Source of the DNA: Halomonas sp. SpR1
GTDB taxonomy: Bacteria; Pseudomonadota; Gammaproteobacteria; Pseudomonadales; Halomonadaceae
NCBI RefSeq assembly: GCF_031010175.1
Contig: NZ_JAUAMB010000006.1
Location: forward strand, 112,155-176,154
Length of the DNA stretch: 64,000 nucleotides
Direction of reading: 5' to 3'
Part shown: positions 8,545 to 17,526 of the stretch, piece after piece
Position numbering within the stretch: the stretch's first letter is position 1
Layout of the letters: every line of letters begins with the position of its first letter
The notes under the pieces: model-generated
What the model saw: only the letters and a program-made list of their open reading frames with translations
The model's database searches: none
Told to the model about the DNA's origin: nothing
Translations under genes and position numbers: made by a program

Positions 8545-8650
8545 GATTTAAAATTATAAAAAATACATTTGACCTGTGCTATTGAATTGCGCTACTTGTA
8601 TTGGGTGAGAATGATAAGACCAACGAAGGCCGAGGCAATGAGCGAAGACC

Positions 8651-10078
8651 ATGAGTACCCCTACAACGCTGTTTGACAAAGTTTGGCGCGCCCATGAGGT
8701 TCACCGCAGTGAAAGCGGTCAGAGCCTGCTGTGGATTGATCGCCACTTTGTCCACGAAGGCTCTTTTCACGCCTTCAATAAACTCGCTGAACGCCAGTTG
8801 CCCGTTGCTCGGCCCGATTTGACCTTTGGTATTGCCGACCACTACGTGCCAACCCTATCCCGCGATCTGGCAGGCGCTGCCGACCCCAAAGTGCGTTCAA
8901 TGATTGAGCAGCTCTCGCAAAATACCCAGCAGAACGGGGTGACGCTGTTCGGTTTGGATGACCCGCGGCAAGGTATCGTGCATGTATTAGGCCCCGAGCA
9001 GGGGCTTACCCAGCCTGGCATGGTGATGGTTTGCGGCGATAGCCACACCGCGACCCACGGCGCCTTCGGCAGTATCGCCTTTGGTATAGGCGCCTCGGAA
9101 GTGGCTCATGTGCTGGCTACCCAAACCCTGTGGCAAAGCAAACCCAAGGTGATGCGGATCACCGTCGAAGGCCAACTAGCCGAAGGCATCACCGCCAAGG
9201 ATATCGCACTGACCTGGATTTCACGCCTGGGCGCTGACGGCGCGCGGGGATACGCCATCGAGTACGCTGGAGAAGCGATTCGTTCGCTCTCCATGGAAGC
9301 ACGCCTAACGCTGTGCAACCTCTCTATCGAAGGCGGTGGTCGTTGCGGCATGATTGCCCCCGACCAAACCACCTTCGATTACCTGCGCGAGCGCCCCTGG
9401 AGCCCGAAAGGGGATGTCTTTGATCAAGCCTGCGCCTATTGGTCAACGCTCTACAGCGACCCAGCTGCCAGCTTTGATCTTGAAGTGACACTGCATGCGG
9501 ACGAAATCGCCCCAACGGTGACCTGGGGCGTTTCGCCGGAAGAGGCGCTGCCCATTGATCGCGCCGTGCCCGACCCAGAGCAACTAAGCGACCCGGCAAA
9601 AGCACGCCAAACTCGTGACAGCTTGGCCTATATGGGCTTAACGGCGGGGCAAAAGCTTACCGATATCAAAATCGATCGGGTATTTATCGGTTCCTGTACC
9701 AACGCCCGGATTGAAGACTTACGCGCCGCTGCCGCCGTGCTGGCTGGGCACAAAAGCCGCGTACCCGGCATGGTCTCGCCAGGCTCAACGCTGGTGAAAA
9801 CCCAGGCCGAAGCTGAAGGGCTAGACCGCATCTTTATCGACGCCGGGCTTGAGTGGCGCCACTCGGGCTGCTCTATGTGCGTGGGTATGAACGGTGATTT
9901 GGTCGCCAGCGGCGAGCGCTGCGCCTCTACCACTAACCGCAATTTTAAGGGCCGCCAAGGGCCAGGGGCGCGCACTCACTTGATGTCGCCTGCAATGGTC
10001 GCTGCCGCGGCGGTCAATGGTCGCCTAGCGGATGTGCGTACGCTTAGTTCCACCGTTCAGGCATCAGGAGCGCACTAA
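8651..10078 (+). CDS. Large subunit of a LeuC-type [4Fe-4S] hydro-lyase
   Basis: A 475-residue aconitase-superfamily protein very like 3-isopropylmalate dehydratase large subunit. The iron-sulfur ligands are Cys349 (IGSCTNAR), Cys407 and Cys410 (SGCSMCVGMN). The substrate-shaping text differs from textbook LeuC: HSGCSMCVGMN replaces LPGCSMCLAMN, and IEGGGRCGMIAPD replaces IEMGAKAGLVAPD. No leuA or leuB is nearby. The neighbours are an amidase, ring hydrolases, a malate-type lyase and an importer. I therefore read it as a catabolic hydratase for a substituted maleate, as for known LeuCD-type maleate and dimethylmaleate hydratases, not as a leucine biosynthesis enzyme. That reading is inference. 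Confidence 0.8.
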   Translation: MSTPTTLFDKVWRAHEVHRSESGQSLLWIDRHFVHEGSFHAFNKLAERQLPVARPDLTFGIADHYVPTLSRDLAGAADPKVRSMIEQLSQNTQQNGVTLFGLDDPRQGIVHVLGPEQGLTQPGMVMVCGDSHTATHGAFGSIAFGIGASEVAHVLATQTLWQSKPKVMRITVEGQLAEGITAKDIALTWISRLGADGARGYAIEYAGEAIRSLSMEARLTLCNLSIEGGGRCGMIAPDQTTFDYLRERPWSPKGDVFDQACAYWSTLYSDPAASFDLEVTLHADEIAPTVTWGVSPEEALPIDRAVPDPEQLSDPAKARQTRDSLAYMGLTAGQKLTDIKIDRVFIGSCTNARIEDLRAAAAVLAGHKSRVPGMVSPGSTLVKTQAEAEGLDRIFIDAGLEWRHSGCSMCVGMNGDLVASGERCASTTNRNFKGRQGPGARTHLMSPAMVAAAAVNGRLADVRTLSSTVQASGAH

Positions 10079-10716
10079 TGCAACCCATTACCGTATTGAA
10101 CACACTTGGTGTGGCCCTTGCCGCGGCTAACGTGGATACCGATCAGCTCATCCCGGCGCGTTTTATGAAAGAGCCGCGCAGTGTCGGTTACGGCCAGTTT
10201 CTGCTTTATGACATCCGCCACGATGAACAGGGCACACCGGACGCCGAGTTTATTCTTCATCGCCCCAACGCGGGTGAAGCGGAAGTCATGGTTAGCCGCC
10301 GCAACTTCGGTGCGGGGTCGTCTCGTGAAGCAGCGGTTTATGCGCTGGTCGATTACGGCTTTCGCTGCGTGGTGGCGCCGAGCTTTGGTGATATTTTTGC
10401 CTCTAACGCCGTCAATAACGGCTTACTGCCTGCAGTCGTGGGAGAGGATGACGTCGAGCGTTTGCTCGCAGCCATCGGCGATGCTCCGGCGGCTATTCAC
10501 GTTGACTTAGAGAAGCAGGTTGTCCGTGTCGCCGCAGTGGAAGTCAGTTTTTCCATTAGCCCCGTATGGCGCACCAAGCTGCTCAATGGCTGGGACGATA
10601 TCGATATGACCCGCCAGCACGCCGACACGATTATCGATTTTGCAGCCCAGTACGCCAAACAGTTTCCCTGGACGGCGGCGCAGCCTTCCGAATCCACCAT
10701 TATCAGTAAAGGGTAG
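10078..10716 (+). CDS. Small subunit of the LeuD-type hydro-lyase
   Basis: The 212-residue partner of the preceding large subunit. Its start overlaps the upstream stop (TAATG), so the subunits are translationally coupled. It has the LeuD swivel-domain signatures AANVDTDQLIPARFM near the N-terminus and NFGAGSSREAAVYAL, whose GSSRE loop binds the substrate carboxylate. Ordinary LeuD has NFGCGSSREHAPWAL, so the residues after GSSRE differ, which fits a different substrate. The C-terminal tail is slightly longer than usual. It works with the large subunit to add or remove water in the cytoplasm. Confidence 0.8.
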   Translation: MQPITVLNTLGVALAAANVDTDQLIPARFMKEPRSVGYGQFLLYDIRHDEQGTPDAEFILHRPNAGEAEVMVSRRNFGAGSSREAAVYALVDYGFRCVVAPSFGDIFASNAVNNGLLPAVVGEDDVERLLAAIGDAPAAIHVDLEKQVVRVAAVEVSFSISPVWRTKLLNGWDDIDMTRQHADTIIDFAAQYAKQFPWTAAQPSESTIISKG

Positions 10717-10828
10717 CGGCGCCTAGTGTTACTCAAATAGCAGATCACCATAAAAACAGCACGCACGCTTGCATCAATGGTTCCAAAACACCCAATAACG
10801 TAATTCCTTTTGTGCAGGAGACTAACCA

Positions 10829-11827
10829 ATGAAAAAAGTAACGCTAACGATGGGCATGCTGACGGCCCTGGCCTCTACTCAGGCACTGGCGCTGGATGAA
10901 ATTACCGCCGTGCATGCATTCCCCCCTTCGCTGATCTATACCCAAAGCTTTCTAGAGTTCGTCGATAAAGTGAACGAGCGCGGTGAAGGCGTGGTGCAGA
11001 TCAATGTGCGCGGCGGCCCTGAAGTGATTGGCCTTTCCGAGCAGCCCGATGCAGTGCGCAACGGCGTAGTGGATATGGCCTATACCGCCGCAAGCTTCTA
11101 CGCCGGTACCGTGCCAGAGCGCGATGCCATGGTGGCTTCTAACACCAATGCTATTTACGCCCGTGAAAATGGCGGTATCGACCTGCTCAATGAGATTCAC
11201 CAGGAGAAGATGAACACTTACTACCTGGGCTGGTTCGACAGTGGCGTGAGCTACAACTTCTACACCATTGACGAGCCCACCATCGACGACGAAGGTAATC
11301 TCAATGTTTCGGGCCTACGCCTACGCAGTAACCCGGTGTACGACGCCTTCTTCCAGGACTACCTGGGCGCTCAGCCGATCAGCCTGCCGACCACAGATGT
11401 TTATGCGGCCCTGGAGCGGGGCGTAGTCAACGCCACCGGCTGGACGCAGATTGGTCTTAAAGACCTCAACTGGGATCGCTTCCTTAATTACCGAGTGGAT
11501 CCTGCCTTCTTCTCCACCGATATGGGCGTGATTGTTAATCTGGATAGCTGGAACCAGCTAAGCGAAGAATCCCAGCAAATTCTCCAGGAAGTCGCCATCG
11601 AGCACGAGCGTGAGAGTGCCGAGAAGCTGGCGGATTTAGCCGAAGAGCAGCAGGCTCAGCTTGAGGCCGATGGTATGCAAGTCATTACCCTGGAAGGCGA
11701 AGCTGCCCAGCGCTTCTCTGATGCGGCCCGGGATGCCACCTGGGAGCGTATGCGTAGCCAGATGGAGCGTCACCCTGCAGGGCTTGAGCACTACGATACG
11801 CTGATCGAAAAATTCAACGATCTATAG
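10829..11827 (+). CDS. TRAP transporter substrate-binding protein (DctP family)
   Basis: A 332-residue periplasmic binding protein with a signal peptide of about 21 residues (MKKVTLTMGMLTALASTQALA). The DctP-family centre is visible, including a GLRLRSNPVYDAFFQDYLGA segment whose arginine normally pairs with the substrate carboxylate. An AGGAG site precedes the ATG. The 112 bp gap after leuD is the largest in this arm and may hold an extra promoter. Its partners follow directly. The substrate is probably an organic acid that feeds the island enzymes, inferred from gene order. Confidence 0.85.
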   Translation: MKKVTLTMGMLTALASTQALALDEITAVHAFPPSLIYTQSFLEFVDKVNERGEGVVQINVRGGPEVIGLSEQPDAVRNGVVDMAYTAASFYAGTVPERDAMVASNTNAIYARENGGIDLLNEIHQEKMNTYYLGWFDSGVSYNFYTIDEPTIDDEGNLNVSGLRLRSNPVYDAFFQDYLGAQPISLPTTDVYAALERGVVNATGWTQIGLKDLNWDRFLNYRVDPAFFSTDMGVIVNLDSWNQLSEESQQILQEVAIEHERESAEKLADLAEEQQAQLEADGMQVITLEGEAAQRFSDAARDATWERMRSQMERHPAGLEHYDTLIEKFNDL

Positions 11828-11890
11828 AAACGTAGGGGCGCGGAGCAATCGAGCGCCCCGTTTGTGTGGCTTATTGTCCAGGGTTTTTTT

Positions 11891-12397
11891 ATGCGCTACG
11901 CACAACGCGGCTATTTACTGCTGCTCAACGGTATGGCTCTGCTGGCCGCTATCATGCTGGTCTGGCTGATGGTGGCCGTGGTGCTCTCGGTGGTGATTCG
12001 CAATTTAGGCCTTCAACCTTCAGCGTGGTTTTTCCTCTCAACCGAATACGCCATGTTTTATCTCACGCTTTTGGGAGCGCCCTGGTTAGTACGTCAAAAA
12101 GGCCACGTGCATATCGAACTGCTTACCTCGGTACTGCCGCCTGCAGCGCTGAATATTCTTAGCCGTGGGGTGTCGCTGCTCTGTGTAGTGGTATGTGGCG
12201 TGCTGGCGTGGAAAGGGCTGGATTTGGTCATGCTCAATATTGAACGCAGCGACTATGACGTGCGGGCTTTCTTTGTGCCGAAGTGGATATTGACGATTGT
12301 TTTTCCGATCAGCTTCACCTTAATGGCAATCGAATTTGGCCGCTTCGTGGTGGGCCATGAAATTCTTCACAGCGGCGAAGCGGGGATTAAAGAATAA
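11891..12397 (+). CDS. TRAP transporter small membrane subunit (DctQ family)
   Basis: A membrane protein of 168 residues with four predicted hydrophobic segments and the DctQ-type topology. The ATG at 11891 is chosen because an upstream GTG would place charged, poorly conserved residues ahead of the first helix. Its stop overlaps the start of the large subunit (TAATG). It helps the binding protein deliver substrate to the DctM channel, driven by a sodium gradient in characterised TRAP systems. Confidence 0.82.
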   Translation: MRYAQRGYLLLLNGMALLAAIMLVWLMVAVVLSVVIRNLGLQPSAWFFLSTEYAMFYLTLLGAPWLVRQKGHVHIELLTSVLPPAALNILSRGVSLLCVVVCGVLAWKGLDLVMLNIERSDYDVRAFFVPKWILTIVFPISFTLMAIEFGRFVVGHEILHSGEAGIKE

Positions 12398-13710
12398 TGG
12401 AATGGTACTTTGCGCTCGCTTTTCTGCTCTCGCTGATACTGCTGTTTATGGCCATTGGCACCCCCATTGCCCTGGCGTTTTTGGCCGCCAATGTGATTGG
12501 TGCCTGGCACTTTATGGGTGGCCAAACCGGCATCTTGCAGATGCTCAACAACGGTTTTGGTGCGCTCTCTAGTTTTAATCTAGTGCCCATCCCGCTGTTC
12601 TTGCTGATGGGCGAACTGTTCTTCCGTACCGGTCTAGGTATGAAAATGTTCAACGCCGTGGATCAGCTAATGGGCAAGGTGCCGGGGCGTTTATCGTACG
12701 TCACCGTGGTCGGCGGCACGGCGTTCTCAACCTTAAGTGGCTCTTCTATGGGCTCCACTGCGCTGATGGGCTCACTGCTGGTGCCGGAAATGGAGCGGCG
12801 TGGCTATAAAAAGAAAATGGCGATTGGGCCGATCCTGGGCACCGGCGGTCTGGCGATTATCATTCCGCCCTCTGCGCTAGCGGTACTGCTAGCTACTTTG
12901 GCAAAAGTGGATATTGGCGCGCTGTTGATTGCGGGTATTCTGCCGGGGCTGACGCTAGCGGGTTTCTATATCGTCACTATCTTTATTCAGACCAAGCTGG
13001 ATCCTTTGGCTGCGCCGAATTATGAGCTTGAACCGGTGCCGTTTTCGGCAAAGCTTAAACTGATCGTGACCGATATTTTGCCCATGCTTAGTGTCATGGT
13101 GATTATCGTTGCGTTAATGCTGATTGGCTTTGCTACGCCGTCAGAAGCCGCCGCCTTTGGTGCGCTGGGTGTGATTATCCTGGCGTTTATCTTCCGCTGC
13201 ATGACCTGGGAGGCGTTTAAGCTTTCGGTCTCTGGCGCACTGAAAGTAACGCTGATGGCCTACCTGATCGTGTTTGGTTCGGCTACCTTCAGCCAGTTGC
13301 TCGGCTTCTCAGGTGCATCGGGTGGGCTGATCGGCTGGGCCACCAGCTTTGATCTTTCACCCATTCTGATGCTATTGGCGATGTTCGCGGTGCTGCTGGT
13401 GCTGGGCACCTTTATGGAGCAGATCTCCATCATGATGCTGACAGTACCGATCTTCTTCCCGCTCGCCCAGGCGTTGGGCTTCGATCTGGTGTGGTTTGGT
13501 ATCGTTGTTTTATTGGCGCTGGAAATCAGCTTCTCAACGCCCCCATTAGGGCTGCTGCTATTCGTGATGAAAGGGGTGGCGCCTGCGGGAACGACCATGA
13601 GCGAAATATACTCGGCGGCGATCCCTTATATCCTCTGTTCGATGCTGCTGGTGGCGGTGCTGATTGTGTTCCCCGGCTTAGCCACCTGGTTGCCCAGCAT
13701 GCTGCAGTAA
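12397..13710 (+). CDS. TRAP transporter large membrane subunit (DctM family)
   Basis: A 437-residue multi-spanning membrane protein, hydrophobic almost throughout, with DctM-family features such as GSSMGSTALMGSLLVPEMERRGYKKKMAIGPILG and a long run of helices to the C-terminus. It forms the ion-coupled translocation unit. It overlaps the DctQ gene by one base and ends the plus arm; a strong hairpin terminator follows 30 bp later. Length matches the family. Confidence 0.88.
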   Translation: MEWYFALAFLLSLILLFMAIGTPIALAFLAANVIGAWHFMGGQTGILQMLNNGFGALSSFNLVPIPLFLLMGELFFRTGLGMKMFNAVDQLMGKVPGRLSYVTVVGGTAFSTLSGSSMGSTALMGSLLVPEMERRGYKKKMAIGPILGTGGLAIIIPPSALAVLLATLAKVDIGALLIAGILPGLTLAGFYIVTIFIQTKLDPLAAPNYELEPVPFSAKLKLIVTDILPMLSVMVIIVALMLIGFATPSEAAAFGALGVIILAFIFRCMTWEAFKLSVSGALKVTLMAYLIVFGSATFSQLLGFSGASGGLIGWATSFDLSPILMLLAMFAVLLVLGTFMEQISIMMLTVPIFFPLAQALGFDLVWFGIVVLLALEISFSTPPLGLLLFVMKGVAPAGTTMSEIYSAAIPYILCSMLLVAVLIVFPGLATWLPSMLQ

Positions 13711-13742
13711 AGCTTTTAGCAAAACAAAGTACGGGCAACAAA

Positions 13743-13770
13743 AAAGAGAGAGGCCGCAGCCTCTCTCTTT
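13743..13770. terminator. Bidirectional hairpin terminator
   Basis: A 12 bp perfect stem (AAAGAGAGAGGC paired with GCCTCTCTCTTT) around a CGCA loop, flanked by A-rich and T-rich sequence. It lies between the convergent TRAP large-subunit and CobW genes and can serve both. Confidence 0.85.
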
Positions 13771-13795
13771 GCTATTAAACGCTATCAATCATTAT

Positions 13796-15022
13796 CTATT
13801 CCCAGGAAGGGAAGGGGTCAGGCAACTTCTTCCAAACCTCCATGCCTTCCAGTAGTTCTGACTCGCTTAGCAGGCAGTCATCCAGCGCTTCGCGCATTTT
13901 GGCTTGATCCAGGTTCTGACCAATAAACACCAGCTCCTGGCGCATATCGCCAAACGGCTCCTGCCACTTCTCCATAATGAACTGGCGAGTTTCGGGGTCT
14001 TGGGGCCAGCGCTCTTCGGGAATCGCTTTCCAGAATACCCCGGCCGGGCCGTGGTGGGCGATGCCACCCGCCTGACTCCATTGGCCTGCGAAGCGCGGGC
14101 GCGTGGCGAGCCAGAAGAAACCTTTTGAGCGCAGTAGGCCTTTACCAAACCACTCCTGATTCAGCAGATCGTGGAATTTCTGCGGATGGAAGGGGCGGCG
14201 GGCGTGGTAGGCAAAGCTGCCAATCCCGTACTCTTCGGTCTCTGGTACATGCTCGCCACGCATCTCTTTTAGCCAGCCGGGTGCCAGCTGGGCGCGCTCG
14301 AAATTGAACTTGCCGGTATCGAGTACTTTATCCAGCGGCACCCCGCCTTGGGTGATCGGCACCAGCTCCGCGTCGGGGTTAAGTGAGCGTAAAATGGCTT
14401 TTAAAGCGTCCAGTTCTTTGTCGCTAATCAGGTCGGTCTTGCTGATCAGCAGCACGTCGCAAAACTCGATTTGATCGACCAGTAGGTCGGCGACATTGCG
14501 CTCATCGTCTTCACCTAAGCTTTCGCCTGCTTCGGCGAGGCTTTGCGCTTCGCGGTACTGTTCTAGAAAGTTAGCTCCATCCACTACCGTGACCAGCGTA
14601 TCCAGCCGTGCAACGTGGGAAAGGCTTTGGCCGCTTTCATCTTCAAAGGTAAAGGTTTCCGCCACCGGTAGCGGCTCGGAAATGCCGGTGGACTCGATCA
14701 CTAAATAATCAAACTTGCCTTCCCGAGCCAGCTGGCTGACCTCTTCCAGCAAATCTTCGCGCAAGGTGCAGCAGATGCATCCATTGCTCATCTCCACCAG
14801 ACGCTCTTCACTGCGATTAAGTGCCACGTCACCATCCAGTGTCGACTCGCCAGGGCCGCCGCGCACCAGCGCGCCGTCGATATTCACCTCGCTCATATCG
14901 TTAACGATCACGGCTACGCGCCGACCTTCACGGTTGGCCAGAATATGATTGAGCACGGTGGTTTTACCGGCACCCAGAAAACCCGAGAGCACTGTCACGG
15001 GTAGGGGAGAAAACGCTGTCAT
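13796..15022 (-). CDS. CobW/COG0523-family GTPase, probable zinc metallochaperone (ZigA-like)
   Basis: A 408-residue G3E GTPase. It shows the P-loop GFLGAGKTT (residues 14-22), the metal-binding CICC motif (Cys82, Cys84, Cys85 in [11 protein letters not shown]), the switch [10 protein letters not shown], and a C-terminal CobW domain. Such proteins deliver metal to client enzymes; ZigA-type members are made under zinc starvation. A Zur-box-like palindrome 33-45 bp upstream of the start supports zinc control. It ends at a terminator shared with the TRAP operon. There is no cobalamin biosynthesis gene nearby, so a role in B12 synthesis is unlikely. Confidence 0.82.
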   Translation of the reverse strand: MTAFSPLPVTVLSGFLGAGKTTVLNHILANREGRRVAVIVNDMSEVNIDGALVRGGPGESTLDGDVALNRSEERLVEMSNGCICCTLREDLLEEVSQLAREGKFDYLVIESTGISEPLPVAETFTFEDESGQSLSHVARLDTLVTVVDGANFLEQYREAQSLAEAGESLGEDDERNVADLLVDQIEFCDVLLISKTDLISDKELDALKAILRSLNPDAELVPITQGGVPLDKVLDTGKFNFERAQLAPGWLKEMRGEHVPETEEYGIGSFAYHARRPFHPQKFHDLLNQEWFGKGLLRSKGFFWLATRPRFAGQWSQAGGIAHHGPAGVFWKAIPEERWPQDPETRQFIMEKWQEPFGDMRQELVFIGQNLDQAKMREALDDCLLSESELLEGMEVWKKLPDPFPSWE

Positions 15023-15054
15023 TGCTAGGTCACCTCTAAATGGGTTTATGTTAT

Positions 15055-15067
15055 GTGATAATATAAC
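15055..15067. promoter_or_regulatory. Candidate Zur box
   Basis: GTGATAATATAAC matches the gammaproteobacterial Zur core GTTATANTATAAC at all but one defined position. It lies just upstream of the CobW gene start, where it would overlap the promoter. Zinc-bound Zur would repress the gene. Confidence 0.6.
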
Positions 15068-15133
15068 AATTAAGGCGTCTAGAGAAAGGCTTCTTTGGGA
15101 GGTGGCTCGGACAGTTTTGTATACGCTCGTTTC

Positions 15134-15409
15134 TTATCGCTTGTACTGCGTTGGGCAGTAACCGCGTAGCACATCCGGCGAGCGCAGGGCTTGGTGTTTG
15201 GTAGTACGACCGGTGACACGTTTGCGCCATAGGCGAAACGAGGCGGGTTTGAGCTGATGGCGCATCACCTCAATCACATCGGGTTCGGCAAGGCCAAACA
15301 GTGTTTCGATGGCTTCAAAAGGCGTGCGGTCTTCCCAGGCCATTTCAATAACGCGCGACTGTGCGTCATCGGGTAGGCGGCGAAAGCGCTTAACGGGGGC
15401 TGTGGGCAT
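15134..15409 (-). CDS. DUF2805 / TIGR03643-type small protein
   Basis: A 91-residue basic protein. The text FRRLPDDAQSRVIEMAWEDRTPFEAIETLFGL followed by EVMRHQLKPASFRLWRKRVTGRTTKH fits the DUF2805 (TIGR03643) family, whose function is unknown. The first half reads like a helix-turn-helix, and the R-rich second half could touch nucleic acid. It follows the PepSY gene by 8 bases on the same strand and is probably cotranscribed with it. No other function can be assigned. Confidence 0.72.
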   Translation of the reverse strand: MPTAPVKRFRRLPDDAQSRVIEMAWEDRTPFEAIETLFGLAEPDVIEVMRHQLKPASFRLWRKRVTGRTTKHQALRSPDVLRGYCPTQYKR

Positions 15410-15417
15410 CTTTCACC

Positions 15418-16797
15418 TCAAGGTATTCGATTTAGACTGCGGACAGTGTAACGCTTTTTAATAGTCCAGCGCAGCGCATCAATCACAACGAAAAGCGCCA
15501 AGCTTACCCCCAGTACGGGTAGTGCCGCGCCCAGGGCGATAGAAACGAGCAGCACGCTTAGTTTGGCCGTAAGCGGTAGCAGTAGCCAGGGCTCAGTGAT
15601 CGTTGGAAAGCGCTGACCGCTTGCTGCTTGTAACCGCCGCCATGCCATTAAATAACCCCATACGATCAATGTCACAAGCCCGGCGGCCATCAGCGCCAGA
15701 ACGACTTGATTCGCAATCCCAAACAGAACCCCCATATGTAGATCGATCCCCCAGCGGGTGAGTTTGGCTGCCCAGGGAAAGGTGGCAAAGTCGGTTTGAT
15801 CGGTCACTGCCATGCTGTGCGGATGCAGTGCTACTTGATCTACCTGGGTGGGCCATTGGCGGTCAATTTCGGCTACCCGCCATGCCTGTTGGGGAGTGCC
15901 TGGGGGCGTTATTTGGATGCGCGCTGCGCTGAGGCCCGCCTGACGGGCAGCATTTAGCGCCCGATCAAAGTCTTCTAGCCTAATAGACGTGGCCACCATG
16001 GCCATGTGGCCGTGATGTTCGGCATGTTCGTCGACGACGTGGCTATCGGTATCGTTCAATGCCGTCGAGGCACTTGGCGTGCCCCAGCCCCAGGCATGAC
16101 GAAGCTCGGCAATATTGCCCCCCGCCCACTGTGACCACGTGAGCCCGGTGGCTGAAAAGAACAGTAACCCCAGCGAGAGTATCAGCCCAAGCGTTGCGTG
16201 GCGTCGGCGAGTCCTGTGAGGGCTGACAAGTGCTTTAAGCGAGCGGCGCTGACGAATCCACAGCACTGCGCCGCCTAGCGCAGCAACCCATAGCCATGAG
16301 GCGGCCAGTTCACTATAAAGACGTCCCACGTTACCCATTAACAACTGGCGGTGAAAGTGATCAATCGCGGTGCGTAGTGGCAAGATGCCACTGGTACCGT
16401 AAACCGTTGTATCACCGGTCACTTCCAGCGAAATCGGGTCAACGAATACAGCACGGTGTTCAGATGGGCCAAGGCTGGGCTCGCTATACATCAGTCGAGT
16501 CGTGCTGCCGAGTTCCGGTGCTGGGCGCACTGCGTTTGGCAAGGTGGCGTTGCCCAGGTAGTGTTGTGCCGCAGCAATTTGGTCGGCAAGTGGGTGGGCC
16601 TCTCCCCGGGTAGTCCCATACAGAGTGTCGTGGTAAATCCACTCTTCAAGCGGTGGGCTGAGTAAGTAAGCAACACCTGAGAGTGCCGCAATAAGCATAA
16701 AAGGGCCGACGAAGAGGCCGATATAGAGGTGTAGGCGGCTAATTAGGGCAAAAAGTAGTTTGCCAGTGCGGGGAGAGGAGCGGGTTGGGGCTGTCAT
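15418..16797 (-). CDS. PepSY-associated transmembrane protein
   Basis: A 459-residue inner-membrane protein from the ATG at 16797; an upstream in-frame TTG at 16857 would add 20 residues, and neither has a strong ribosome site. It begins with LISRLHLYIGLFVGPFMLIAALSGVAYLL, followed by a large periplasmic part, a LHMGVLFGIANQVVLALMAAGL helix and final helices, with conserved histidines (H-L-Y, DHFHRQL, LHMG). This matches the PepSY_TM/PiuB family of iron-uptake-linked reductases. A His-rich periplasmic stretch (HVVDEHAEHHGHMA) may bind metal. The gene lies next to a zinc-type GTPase, which suggests metal homeostasis. Confidence 0.78.
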   Translation of the reverse strand: MTAPTRSSPRTGKLLFALISRLHLYIGLFVGPFMLIAALSGVAYLLSPPLEEWIYHDTLYGTTRGEAHPLADQIAAAQHYLGNATLPNAVRPAPELGSTTRLMYSEPSLGPSEHRAVFVDPISLEVTGDTTVYGTSGILPLRTAIDHFHRQLLMGNVGRLYSELAASWLWVAALGGAVLWIRQRRSLKALVSPHRTRRRHATLGLILSLGLLFFSATGLTWSQWAGGNIAELRHAWGWGTPSASTALNDTDSHVVDEHAEHHGHMAMVATSIRLEDFDRALNAARQAGLSAARIQITPPGTPQQAWRVAEIDRQWPTQVDQVALHPHSMAVTDQTDFATFPWAAKLTRWGIDLHMGVLFGIANQVVLALMAAGLVTLIVWGYLMAWRRLQAASGQRFPTITEPWLLLPLTAKLSVLLVSIALGAALPVLGVSLALFVVIDALRWTIKKRYTVRSLNRIP

Positions 16798-16893
16798 TCG
16801 CTGGATCCGAGTGGCATCGGTAAAAGAGAGAGACAGCTTAGATAGTTTACTTAGCAACCGCTAGCCTACACACAGCGGTAAAAAGTCACACGC

Positions 16894-17526
16894 TTAACGG
16901 TTAGATGTCGTGGGTTTTGCGGCTAGGACTGCACGAAATAGACCATTCATTAGCACCGGTTCGTCGTGACGAATCTGGAACCCAGCATCGGTGAGCAGAG
17001 GCTGCGCTTGGCGGGTAATGTCGGTTGCCAGGGCTGATGTTAGTAGGTTCAAGAAGCGCCGGCCCGGCCCTGCAGGTTGTGCGTCCGGCTGAAACTTATC
17101 CATTACACATAGCTGTCCGCCGGTTTTAAGCACTCGGTGCGCTTCGGCAAGCCCTTGTCGTGGGTCGGGCATCACCGCCAGAATCAAGTGCATAACCACT
17201 ACATCAAAGTGCTCCTCGGGGTAACTGAGTGCTTCGGCATCCATCACACCGCACTCCACATCTCTACTAAGCGCTTCTGCCCGTTTAATCGTTCGCTTGA
17301 CCATTGCAGGGGCTATATCAGTGGCGTGTAATTCGATGTTCTGGGGCAGGAAAGGCAGATCCAAACCTGTCCCTGCGCCTACCAGCAGCACCCGCATGCC
17401 TGGCTCCCAATCCACTTGGCCAAGCGCAATGCGCCGCGGCCTTCGAAACGCCCGAGCGGCGACCACATCGTAGAAAGGTGCGTAAAAGGTGTAGCGTAGG
17501 CGATTCCACGCGGTGGTGTTGAGCAT
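16894..17526 (-). CDS. Class I SAM-dependent methyltransferase
   Basis: A 210-residue Rossmann-type methyltransferase. Motif I is VLLVGAGTGLDLPFL and the post-I acid is in LHATDIAPAMV; VMDAEALSYPEEHFDVVVMHL and LAEAHRVLKTGGQLCVMDKF complete the pattern. The N-terminal YTFYAPFYDVVAARAFRRPR segment recalls PmtA-type phosphatidylethanolamine or UbiE-like methyltransferases. The substrate cannot be fixed from sequence. It lies upstream of the PepSY gene on the same strand, about 100 bp away, and may share its transcript. Confidence 0.78.
   Translation of the reverse strand: MLNTTAWNRLRYTFYAPFYDVVAARAFRRPRRIALGQVDWEPGMRVLLVGAGTGLDLPFLPQNIELHATDIAPAMVKRTIKRAEALSRDVECGVMDAEALSYPEEHFDVVVMHLILAVMPDPRQGLAEAHRVLKTGGQLCVMDKFQPDAQPAGPGRRFLNLLTSALATDITRQAQPLLTDAGFQIRHDEPVLMNGLFRAVLAAKPTTSNR

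Noticed and set aside
8651..10716. Leucine biosynthesis isopropylmalate dehydratase
   Set aside because: No leuA, leuB or other leucine gene is near; operator, amidase, lyase and transporter context point to catabolism. It cannot be fully excluded without the rest of the genome.
13796..15022. Cobalamin biosynthesis CobW
   Set aside because: There are no cob genes nearby, and the Zur-like site favours a zinc-related role.
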